A stretch of 17,554 bases of DNA from Methanofastidiosum methylothiophilum (GTDB lineage: Archaea > Methanobacteriota_B > Thermococci > Methanofastidiosales > Methanofastidiosaceae): positions 1 through 17,554 of the forward strand of contig LNJE01000024.1 in the NCBI GenBank assembly GCA_001587635.1, read 5' to 3'. Shown here one piece after another: positions 6,206 through 14,200 of the stretch (position 1 is its first letter; each line of letters opens with the position of its first letter). The position numbers and the translations under genes are program-made. The notes beneath the pieces were generated by a model. That model was not told where the DNA came from. It was given only the letters and a program-made list of their open reading frames with translations, and searched no databases.

Positions 6206-7189
6206 ATGAAAAAATTCAGTTTACTCCTAATTTTTTTCTTTTTGTTTATTTCTCTATTAGGCCCAAGAATTGCAGAAGCAGCCACTTATGATATTATAGT
6301 TGTTAGAGGAGACATTTTAATTGATTATACCGTAGCTCAAGCGTATTCCCAAAAAGAAAAAATCCCAATACTCCTAACAGATCCAAAGTCACTATCAGGA
6401 CTCTCAAAGAAGGAGCTTATGGGTTTTTATGATGAAGGTGCAAAAAAAGTTCTAATCATAGGTGGAACAACAAATGCAATTTCAGAAAATATTGAACGAG
6501 ACCTCGTAACTATCGGCTATGAAGTTACAAGGATATGGGATTGGGATAGAGCAGGGACAGCTTCCCGTGTTGCCATAGATTTATGGAAATCTTCAAAAGA
6601 GTCTGTGATTATAAATGGGAACATTGAAGAATCCTATCTAATCGCTTCAAAATTTGCAATGAAAAGGGGCATACCAATTCTTATTACTAATGAAAATGAG
6701 TTACCTGCTTCAACACAAGAAGCCTTAAAATTGATAAATACAAAAAAAGTATATGTAGTGGGCCCGATGATTTCAGACAACGTTATTAAAATTCTGACTT
6801 CAAAAGGCATAACCGTAGAACGGCTAGGAAAAGACGTCAATATTTCTGAAGTTGTTGATATCAGAGAGGAAGGGCTGAATTTCAAAATCGAAGCTAAATC
6901 ACTGGTAGTTGGGCTATTGATAGGGGCTCTAATGCTATTAACTATTTTCAAGCTTAAAAAAGATGACTCTGTTCCGGTATTTGTCTTGACAGAGGATGAA
7001 AGAAAACTTGTACAAGCTTTAAAGAATGGTGAAGAGAGGCAGGAAAAACTTCCTGGAGCAACTAACTTTTCTAGGCCAAAAGTGACAAGACTTGTGATGG
7101 ATCTTGAATCTAAAGGCATAATATCCCGAGAAAAGAAAGGAAAGACATATAAAATAAAGCTAGATAAACCCATCAAGGACACTAGATAG
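6206..7189 (+). CDS. Membrane-tethered protein: signal peptide, CWB2-like exterior region, one TM helix, cytosolic winged helix
   Basis: This 327-residue protein has a clear N-terminal signal peptide (1-26, cleavage likely after AEA). The exterior part (27-230) contains cell-wall-binding-repeat-2 (CWB2)-type units: GGTTNAIS (86-93) followed by a VTRIWDWDRAGTASRVA segment (107-123), and a second VVGPMISDNVI (184-194). One hydrophobic helix spans about 231-249. The cytosolic C-terminus (about 262-318) looks like a MarR/IclR-type winged helix, with RPKVTRLVMDLESKGIISREKKG as helix and wing. The architecture suggests an outside-to-inside sensor that binds DNA while attached to the membrane; this is inference. 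The zinc-ribbon gene follows after 10 nt, its ribosome binding site overlapping this stop codon, so the unit reads on to aEF1B. Confidence 0.82.
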   Translation: MKKFSLLLIFFFLFISLLGPRIAEAATYDIIVVRGDILIDYTVAQAYSQKEKIPILLTDPKSLSGLSKKELMGFYDEGAKKVLIIGGTTNAISENIERDLVTIGYEVTRIWDWDRAGTASRVAIDLWKSSKESVIINGNIEESYLIASKFAMKRGIPILITNENELPASTQEALKLINTKKVYVVGPMISDNVIKILTSKGITVERLGKDVNISEVVDIREEGLNFKIEAKSLVVGLLIGALMLLTIFKLKKDDSVPVFVLTEDERKLVQALKNGEERQEKLPGATNFSRPKVTRLVMDLESKGIISREKKGKTYKIKLDKPIKDTR

Positions 7190-7193
7190 GAGG
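7189..7193 (+). promoter_or_regulatory. Ribosome binding site for the zinc-ribbon gene
   Basis: GGAGG overlaps the last base of the preceding stop codon and lies six bases before the ATG at 7200. It fixes the start of a gene too short for routine calling and indicates translational coupling. Confidence 0.7.
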
Positions 7194-7199
7194 ACTATC

Positions 7200-7355
7200 A
7201 TGAAATGTACATCATGTAAGAGAGAGATTACCTCAAATGAGCAGGCCGTTCACTTTCCCTGCCCTTCTTGTGATGAGATTGTAATAAGATGTGAACGATG
7301 CAGAGTACTTGTAAATAAGTACCAATGTAAATGTGGGGAGTTTGCTGGGCCATAG
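7200..7355 (+). CDS. Small four-CxxC-type zinc-ribbon protein (HVO_2753-like, DUF1610)
   Basis: This 51-residue protein has eight cysteines in four pairs: C3/C6, C21/C24, C31/C34 and C43/C45, and ends with CGEFAGP, matching the small zinc-finger family typified by Haloferax HVO_2753. The last pair is CxC rather than CxxC. The family binds two zinc ions; its exact role is not settled, though in Haloferax a member affects biofilm and swarming. It is commonly encoded directly upstream of aEF1B in Euryarchaeota, as here (11-nt gap), suggesting a link to translation. The strong GGAGG at 7189 supports the start. Confidence 0.9.
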   Translation: MKCTSCKREITSNEQAVHFPCPSCDEIVIRCERCRVLVNKYQCKCGEFAGP

Positions 7356-7366
7356 GTTGTGTTTTT

Positions 7367-7645
7367 ATGTCTGATTTTAATTTAAGTATCACGGCAATGA
7401 TTATGCCGAATTCTCCCGATGTAGATATCGGGGCAATGAAAAAAGCAATTGAGGCTGCAGTACCTTCCAATATGAAGCTTCACAAAATTGAAGAAATACC
7501 TATTGCATTTGGACTTGTATCTTTAAAAGTCATGTTATTAGGAAAGGATCAAGCAGGCGGAACTGACGAGCTAGAAAATAACTTTTCAAGTATTGATAAT
7601 ATTACTCAAGTTGAAGTAACTGATGTTAGAAGACTAGTCGGTTAA
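7367..7645 (+). CDS. ef1b: Archaeal elongation factor 1-beta (aEF1B)
   Basis: From ATG 7367 this 92-residue protein matches aEF1B over its full usual length. It has the N-terminal beta-strand MSDFNLSITAMIMP, the central helix, and a conserved C-terminal half with KIEEIPIAFGLVSLKVMLL followed by GGTDELE and a final VEVTDVRRLVG. aEF1B exchanges GDP for GTP on aEF1A so that it can again carry aminoacyl-tRNA to the ribosome. It is the third gene of the unit beginning at 6206. An earlier in-frame start at 7331 would overlap the zinc-ribbon gene and is less likely. T-rich sequence follows. Confidence 0.95.
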   Translation: MSDFNLSITAMIMPNSPDVDIGAMKKAIEAAVPSNMKLHKIEEIPIAFGLVSLKVMLLGKDQAGGTDELENNFSSIDNITQVEVTDVRRLVG

Positions 7646-7687
7646 TTTTTTTATTCTAATTTTTGTTATATTTTATTTAATTTTTTC
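7646..7687 (+). terminator. T-rich terminator after aEF1B
   Basis: Immediately after the aEF1B stop, four T runs of five or more bases occur within about 40 nt, the usual archaeal intrinsic terminator form. The next promoter begins right after it. Confidence 0.5.
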
Positions 7688-7700
7688 TGAATACCACAAC

Positions 7701-7708
7701 TTTTATAA
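7701..7708 (+). promoter_or_regulatory. TATA box for the OsmC-like gene
   Basis: TTTTATAA about 35 nt upstream of ATG 7740 predicts transcription from about 7729. The short leader would contain GGTGAT (7731-7736), an ideal archaeal ribosome binding site. Confidence 0.55.
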
Positions 7709-7739
7709 CGAATATGCATTAAACATAATTGGTGATTTA

Positions 7740-8177
7740 ATGGGGGAAGATGTTTATACTTATGAGAACACAGTCACCTGGAAAAAAGAAAAAATTGGAG
7801 AATTAACTTGGGAAGGAAAACCATCGATAGAAGTTGCAACTCCGCCTGAATTCAAGGGGCATGAAGGTATTATAACGCCAGAAGATCTTTTTGTAGCTGC
7901 AGAAAATGTATGTATATTCACTACCTTTCTTTCAAGATCTAAACTTGTCAATTGCAACTTTAAAAGTTTTAAAAGTGAATCAAAAGGATTTCTAGAAAAA
8001 TCCCCTAATGGATTCATCTTTACTAAGATACTGATTAATGTTTATGTGACAGTTGCTACAAAGGAAGACATTCCAAGGGCTGAAGAAGCAATAAAGCTTG
8101 CGAAGGAAAGATGTTTTATCGGTAATTCTATTACTACTAAGGTAGAAATAAAATCATTTATCGAAGTGGATTCATAG
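7740..8177 (+). CDS. OsmC/Ohr-like protein
   Basis: This 145-residue protein fits the OsmC superfamily: a WEGKPSIEVATPPEFKGHEG strand region (24-43), PEDLFVAAENVC with C58 at the start of the long central helix, and a second cysteine C125 in ERCFIGNSI. The two cysteines occupy the positions of the redox-active pair that reduces organic hydroperoxides in OsmC and Ohr. The usual CP after the second cysteine is CF here. An NxS/T-rich surface is not expected in this cytosolic enzyme. The start is supported by GGTGAT at 7731 and a TATA box at 7701. Its stop overlaps that of the convergent GTPase gene by 6 bp. Peroxidase activity is the family's usual role, not shown here. Confidence 0.85.
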   Translation: MGEDVYTYENTVTWKKEKIGELTWEGKPSIEVATPPEFKGHEGIITPEDLFVAAENVCIFTTFLSRSKLVNCNFKSFKSESKGFLEKSPNGFIFTKILINVYVTVATKEDIPRAEEAIKLAKERCFIGNSITTKVEIKSFIEVDS

Positions 8178-9761
8178 TATCTTTTTTATTCCACCTATAC
8201 CTTTAGACTTCGCTTCCCTAAAAATGAATTTATCGCCTTCAGTAAAATGATAACTATTATATTTAAATTTCATTTTTATTAAAGCCCTGTCTCCTGTTGA
8301 AAGATAATCCCGATTGTAAATTTTTTCAAATGTTACTGTTTCAGCTATTGTTTCAAGATGCATTATTGGTTCATAGCCCTCTTTTATTCTTGTTGGGTGA
8401 TTAAGTATGAAGACTTCGGCTAAGAATTCTCTTACAGAGATATTCTCCCCGTTTTCATCTTTTAAAATCATACCCCTCTTTATGAGGCCAGAATCAACAC
8501 CTTTAATAGCTATCCCTAGAATATCGCCAACTTCACCTTTTGTTTGAACAAGATGATGCTGTTTAATCGACTGGCAAGAAACTGTCTTATATGTGTCATT
8601 GATAGGGCCTAAAAGAAGCTCTTGCCCCTTTTTTACAATCCCTTGCTTTACTCTCCCAGTTACTACTGTTCCCGTTCCCCTTACCTTATAGACCTTATCG
8701 ATATACATCAAAAACGGTTTTTTGTAGAGTTCCTCAGATGTTGTTTCGGGGAGATGTAAAAAAAGTTCATTCAGTATATCAAAACCTTCTAAGGTAATTG
8801 AAGATACTTTAATTATTGGAATCAAAAATCTTTCAGAAACTTTTTTTGAAATATTTTGTGCAGTTTCTTTATCTTTCACATTAAAAGGGATTTTTCCCAC
8901 TTTTCTTAGAAGGGAAGAAACTTCTGATATTACTTTTTTTGCCTCTTCATACGAAACTTTGTCAATTTTAGTAATTACTACAATAAGTGGAATTTCCATG
9001 GCCATGGCAATTCCAAGATGTTCTTTTGTTATTGGAGTAACTCCATCATCTGAGGCAACAACTAAGAGGGCATAATCCACCCTCTGCCCAAGAATTCCCC
9101 TAACAGTAGTCCTAAGCCAAGGGGCATGGCCAGGACAATCAACAAATGAAATAATTTTTGTTGATCTATCGATCAAATCGGCAACTTCCTTCTTATTAAG
9201 GGGATTTTTTAGATATATCCTCCCCGCTCCTTTAAATCCAAAAACAGCATGTGAAATTTCAGCCGTCAATCCCCTCTCTATTTCATGTGGGAGGTAGTCA
9301 ATAACTATCCTAGTTTTCCCAACACCATCATCTTCTACACCTGTCAAGAGTGTTCCAATAAGCGTGGATTTTCCGTGATCTACATGCCCGATTGTGCCAA
9401 TGGTAATATGTTCTTTAACACCCTTTTCAGAATTTACTTCTTCAATAGTAATTTTTCCAAAAAAACCATTTTCATTATGCCTTTCAGTTTCCGTAACTTT
9501 AGATCCAATGCCTTCAGCCAGTTCTTGGATTACTTGAATTGTTTTTTCAAACTCTTCCTGTGAATGGCAAACTATTTCTCCATCATCAGATACACCTATT
9601 ATGTAGTAAGCCTTACCCCCTCCAGTTTTTAATCTATATTTCATCTGAGAGGATAATCGCTCTCTTCTATCCTTTAAGAGGTGTGAGTCTCCTAGAGTTG
9701 ATTTGAACTCAATGTTTTTTCTTTCACCCTTTTCAAGGATTTCCTGTATACTTTCATTCAT
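8172..9761 (-). CDS. Archaeal GTPBP1-type translational GTPase
   Basis: This 529-residue protein contains a full EF-Tu-like GTPase: G1 GHVDHGKS (125-132), G3 DCPGH (208-212), G4 TKID (264-267), then the beta-barrel domains II (about 335-420, with KVRGTGTVVTGRVKQG) and III (about 430-529). An N-terminal domain of about 115 residues, with NIEFKSTL (16-23) and GGGKAYYIIGVSDDGEI (47-63), is the mark of the GTPBP1 branch. Eukaryotic GTPBP1 and GTPBP2 can deliver aminoacyl-tRNA and take part in stalled-ribosome resolution and mRNA decay; the archaeal role is little studied. The gene is convergent with the OsmC-like gene and divergent from the coiled-coil gene at 9918. SelB and aIF2 gamma are alternatives, but the N-terminal domain argues against both. 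Confidence 0.85.
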   Translation of the reverse strand: MNESIQEILEKGERKNIEFKSTLGDSHLLKDRRERLSSQMKYRLKTGGGKAYYIIGVSDDGEIVCHSQEEFEKTIQVIQELAEGIGSKVTETERHNENGFFGKITIEEVNSEKGVKEHITIGTIGHVDHGKSTLIGTLLTGVEDDGVGKTRIVIDYLPHEIERGLTAEISHAVFGFKGAGRIYLKNPLNKKEVADLIDRSTKIISFVDCPGHAPWLRTTVRGILGQRVDYALLVVASDDGVTPITKEHLGIAMAMEIPLIVVITKIDKVSYEEAKKVISEVSSLLRKVGKIPFNVKDKETAQNISKKVSERFLIPIIKVSSITLEGFDILNELFLHLPETTSEELYKKPFLMYIDKVYKVRGTGTVVTGRVKQGIVKKGQELLLGPINDTYKTVSCQSIKQHHLVQTKGEVGDILGIAIKGVDSGLIKRGMILKDENGENISVREFLAEVFILNHPTRIKEGYEPIMHLETIAETVTFEKIYNRDYLSTGDRALIKMKFKYNSYHFTEGDKFIFREAKSKGIGGIKKIL

Positions 9762-9860
9762 TCAAAAGTATTACTTAAAAATACAATAAAAAGGTAACTA
9801 TATTAAAAAACTGAAAATCGGTAAGCAATATTTATAATTTTACATTTTTTTAATGAAAAA

Positions 9861-9870
9861 CTTTAAATAG
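9861..9870 (+). promoter_or_regulatory. TATA box for the coiled-coil membrane protein gene
   Basis: CTTTAAATAG lies about 52 nt upstream of the ATG at 9918; TTTATAAG at 9876-9883 is an alternative. The leader carries GAGATGAT (9907-9914), a one-mismatch form of GAGGTGAT, three bases before the start codon. The remaining intergenic sequence from 9762 is AT-rich, with the promoter of the divergent GTPase gene and nothing else visible. Confidence 0.45.
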
Positions 9871-9917
9871 TCAAATTTATAAGTTATAACGGGTATTAGC
9901 ATTAATGAGATGATAGA

Positions 9918-11141
9918 ATGGTTGGCAATGATTATGATGACCTTAAAATGGAGTATGTTAAGCTAAAACAACAGCTTGATACCTTCATGCAGATAATGCC
10001 TCGAATGGGCTACAGCGGTGCCCCTCTGGAATCAAAGGAGATTGTCACAAAACTAGACGAGATAAAAGAAATATTGAGTGCAGCAGCAGTCGAAGAAGGA
10101 GGACAATACGAAGATCCTCTTGTTGGTAGACTGGAGAAGCTCATAAATCTTTTAGAATCAAGTATGGTCATCGAAGGTGCAGAAGGTGAAGAAGATAAAT
10201 TAATGGATTCTCTATCCAAAGTCGCTGTTACCATGGAGAGGGTAGCAGAGTCAATCAAAATGAATACAGAAAAACTTCATGAGATGGAAAAAACCTTTAA
10301 GACAATGGGAGAAACCTATGCATCTAAACAAGAGCAACATAGAAGGGCCCATTATGATCCTGAGGAAAAATTTGAAAGAAGGATACTAGAAGAACATAAA
10401 AAGCCCTATTTAGAGGAAAAAAAAGAGCCATCGATTATAGAAAAGCATGAAAAAATTATTGATGAAACTCTTGACGAATTTTCAGAAAGTGAGTTCTTAA
10501 AGAAAGTGAATCAGATTTTGCCAGAAGAAAGGGTAGATACCATATTTTCAAAAAAGCCAACTGAATTAAGCTCAGAAAAGGCTTTACTAGAAGAAGAGCC
10601 TTCAATGGAAGATATATTAAGAGAAGCACAAGAGTTAGGGATTGATACAAAGGAACTTTTAAGAGATTTAAATAGGGATACTACAAAAGTAAAAAGCTCT
10701 GGGTCAATATTTGCCCCACTAACGCTTTATGTTTTAGGATTTGTCTGGCTGTTATTTGCAGTATTCTTTTTGTTTAACAATATGGGGGTGCTCTCTGCAA
10801 ATAATCCAATTTCTTCAATATTCAATACGTTGAGAACTGGATTTATGGGGGCCATATTTTATATCGTAATGATGATTACCGGAATACCTCCATTTGTTTT
10901 TGGAATGAAGGCTAAAACACAGTCTGGTACAAAGGGCAGTGACAACGGAGTGCTTTATATCATCGGTGCACTATGGATTGTTTCTGGAGCATTATTCTTA
11001 GTTTTCAAGGGACTTCCTGGATTACCTTTACCTGATGTTGGAATACTTCTTGACCTCATGCTTTCCCTGATCCTTATCTTCTCATCAGTCCTTGCTATAG
11101 TGATGGGTACAGAGTTTTCAAGAAAGAAAATAATGATGTAG
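9918..11141 (+). CDS. Coiled-coil protein with four C-terminal membrane helices, unknown function
   Basis: I do not recognise this 407-residue protein. Residues 1-260 are hydrophilic and strongly helical, rich in Glu and Lys, with heptad-like stretches at about 4-25, 66-130 and 150-200; no signal peptide is present. Residues 264-396 hold four hydrophobic helices (about 264-286, 305-328, 343-363, 374-396) linked by short loops, and the C-terminus ends in basic SRKKIMM. By the positive-inside rule the long helical part and the C-terminus are probably cytosolic. It lies directly upstream of the two pilin-signal surface genes, in the same direction, separated by 79 nt with a TATA-like sequence. 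A role in their assembly or anchoring is possible but is only inferred from position. Confidence 0.75.
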   Translation: MVGNDYDDLKMEYVKLKQQLDTFMQIMPRMGYSGAPLESKEIVTKLDEIKEILSAAAVEEGGQYEDPLVGRLEKLINLLESSMVIEGAEGEEDKLMDSLSKVAVTMERVAESIKMNTEKLHEMEKTFKTMGETYASKQEQHRRAHYDPEEKFERRILEEHKKPYLEEKKEPSIIEKHEKIIDETLDEFSESEFLKKVNQILPEERVDTIFSKKPTELSSEKALLEEEPSMEDILREAQELGIDTKELLRDLNRDTTKVKSSGSIFAPLTLYVLGFVWLLFAVFFLFNNMGVLSANNPISSIFNTLRTGFMGAIFYIVMMITGIPPFVFGMKAKTQSGTKGSDNGVLYIIGALWIVSGALFLVFKGLPGLPLPDVGILLDLMLSLILIFSSVLAIVMGTEFSRKKIMM

Positions 11142-11220
11142 TTTTCGAGGTATTCGCAAATCAAAGGATAAATATTAAATAATATTTTATTATTTTTTAC
11201 ATATACTCAAAGGTTTTCCA

Positions 11221-14200
11221 ATGGGTTACACAAAAGATGAGAAAAAAAGGCCTATAGCAAGAAAGGCCCAGGTAGAAGTAATTACAATAATGTTAATTTT
11301 AGCTATTACTGTTGCCGCTGTCTTTGCAGCATACCAGTTTGCAACCCCCCAGATAGAGAGATCAAAGGATGTTTCAAGAATCAATTCTATGCAAAAAGCT
11401 CTTTTAGAGCTTGATAAAAAAATCAGGGAAGTTAGATTTGAAGGAGAGGGGGCTCAACGCTATATTGATATTAATTTTGATAAAGGGAATATACGTGTGA
11501 ATCAGAATGAAGACACTATTTGGTTTTACATGGCGGCACCAAGAATCGAATCTGCACCCCAACAAGTTGGGATGGACACTTATTTTAGCGGAAGTACTAT
11601 CAATATAAGGCTTCAATATGGTGGAGAAATAGAAATCCTCTCAAGATTTGAAGTTTTAAATGCTGGGCAATATAGAATATACATTAAGAACGAAGGTGCG
11701 AATGATATTCTCCTAAGTCTTTCTCCTGAGATTCCAATTACAGGGGATACGTGGGTCCTTCAAGGTTATGTTTATGATAATACTGGGGGTGGAAACAATG
11801 ATGGCGTTAGCGATGAACGGCAACCAACTATGGACAATAATAACAACAAAAACATTTTTGATGCAGCAGATGATTCTGCACTCAGTGGAGCTGAAGTAAT
11901 TTTCGTAAATCAAAAACAGCAGATAGTCGCAGTAACAAAAACAAATTCTGAAGGCAAGTATGCAGTTAAATTACCAAAATCTGATGGAGTAAAAGATTTA
12001 GAGTTGTATATTATTGTAAATATGACATCTTATGTTATGAAAGAAAATGATGGTGCGACTACAATATATTCAAAAGTGGACAGATATGATAAAGATTTTA
12101 TTTTGATGAACGAATCCTGGAAAGTAAATATTAATGAGTCAATTGGAAAAAATATTAATGACTTTTCTCCACATCTAATCGATGGCTACTTTTGCATACC
12201 AATGTATCGGCTCTCAAAACAGGACGTATTTGAAAATGTTCCGATCGCTTTAATACTCCCAGATACAACTGGCCCTAGCTTAGATATAACAAAAACTGAT
12301 TTTGATAATCTTTTGTTTGATACAATGGATGCATTTGATAACACTCCCGGGAGCACTTATCATTGCAATTATTTTGTTGTTTTCGGCAGCGTCAATTCAC
12401 CACAAGGAATAGGAGATGGCGCTGGAAATTGGATTACTTACCCAGGTACAACTCAACAAGTATATATGTACCCAATTGAATGGCTCTTAGATTTAAATGC
12501 CCAAAAAGGGCCAACTGCAACTGGATATGGAACAGATTCTAAGTTTAAAGACATAGCCGCAGTTGATGGTAATCCCGATATCTTAAACTATAAAGATTTT
12601 TCCCTGATTATGGTAGCATCTGGGGCATGCAATGACATCTCTGGACATCCAAATGGAAATGCAAATATCCCCTCTGGACTCTTAGAGAAGCTGCATATTT
12701 ATCAAAATGAAATGTCAAATTTTTTGTCCTTAGATAGACTCAAATTCAAAGGCGTTGATTATTCAAGGGGCCTAATTGTATTTGGTCAGTTTTCTGAAGT
12801 TGGCACTGCTGATCCCGATAAGACTCCAAGAAATAAATTTTATCCTAATTTAACTGCTGATAGAGAGCCACCTTCCGTAATTAACGTGTTTATAGCACCT
12901 GACGGACAACGTGGGCAAGTACCACCTTATTCTACACATCCTTTAGCATACTTTAATAGCTCAACAGGAGGAAAAATCATAATTACTGCAAATGTAAAAG
13001 ATGCCAATGAAATTCTTAGCGTTACAGCCCAAATAAAAAGCGGTACAACTGAAAAAGGAGCCATTATTTTACAAGACAATGGATTAAGTCCAGATAGAAT
13101 TGCTGGAGACGGGACCTATAGTGGGGAGTGGANNNNNNNNNNNNNNNNNNNNNNNNNNNNNNNNNNNNNNNNNNNNNNNNNNNNNNNNNNNNNNNNNNNN
13201 NNNNNNNNNNNNNNNNNNNNNNNNNNNNNNNNGCAAATATCCCCTCTGGACTCTTAGAGAAGCTGCATATTTATCAAAATGAAATGTCAAATTTTTTGTC
13301 CTTAGATAGACTCAAATTCAAAGGCGTTGATTATTCAAGGGGCCTAATTGTATTTGGTCAGTTTTCTGAAGTTAGCACTGCTGATCCCGATAAGACTCCA
13401 AGAAATAAATTTTATCCTAATTTAACTGCAGATAGAGAGCCACCTTCCGTAATTAACGTGTTTATAGCACCTGACGGACAACATGGGCAAGTACCACCTT
13501 ATTCTACACATCCTTTAGCATACTTTAATAGCTCAACAGGAGGAAAAATCATAATTACTGCAAATGTAAAAGATGCTAATGAAATTCTTAGCGTTACAGC
13601 CCAAATAAAAAGCGGTACAACTGAAAAAGGAGCCATTATTTTACAAGACAATGGATTAAGTCCAGATAGAATTGCTGGAGACGGGACCTATAGTGGGGAG
13701 TGGAGCATTCCATCTAATATTTTTAATGATAATAATCTTAATTCACTTGACGTGTCAATAATAGCTATTGATGAATATGGTAATTCTATAGTTAAATCTA
13801 CTTTCTTAGATCCAGATTCGTGGNGTTACTCCCCCTTTCAATTTAAACTACAAAGAGACAATATTCCTCCGATAGAAGTAACTTCGCCTTCAATTTATCC
13901 TTCAACAAGTACAATTAGTGATTATATATATGTGAATTCAACTGTAGCNGACAGTACTAATCCTAAGAGTGGCATAGATAGAGTAATGTATGGCCTAACT
14001 AGATTGAGATATGANGGNATNCCCTCATTTNTTGATAATCATANATGGCGCCACTATATTGGATTGGCTGAAGGGAATAATACCTATTCAATTGCAACTT
14101 ATGATAGGGCTGGAAACATGTTCATTCAGAGCTTTAATGTATTAAAAGACACAACCCCCCCAAGCATTATTTCTATACCTACCCCACCTCCTTTAGAGAT

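Noticed and set aside
6634..7182. Minus-strand 182-codon ORF
   Set aside because: Antisense to the membrane regulator gene; its Ser/Leu/Ile/Phe-rich product is what reverse translation of a Lys/Glu/Asp-rich gene gives, and no motif or ribosome binding site supports it.
8172..9761. Selenocysteine factor SelB or initiation factor aIF2 gamma
   Set aside because: The extra N-terminal domain with NIEFKSTL and GGGKAYYIIGVSDDGEI fits GTPBP1-type proteins and neither alternative. No selenoprotein or SECIS-like structure was noticed nearby.
12661..13704. Genuine tandem duplication inside the giant gene
   Set aside because: Both copies abut a 100-N gap exactly and the naive joined frame is broken, while collapsing the copies restores a continuous frame. 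A contig overlap explains everything seen.
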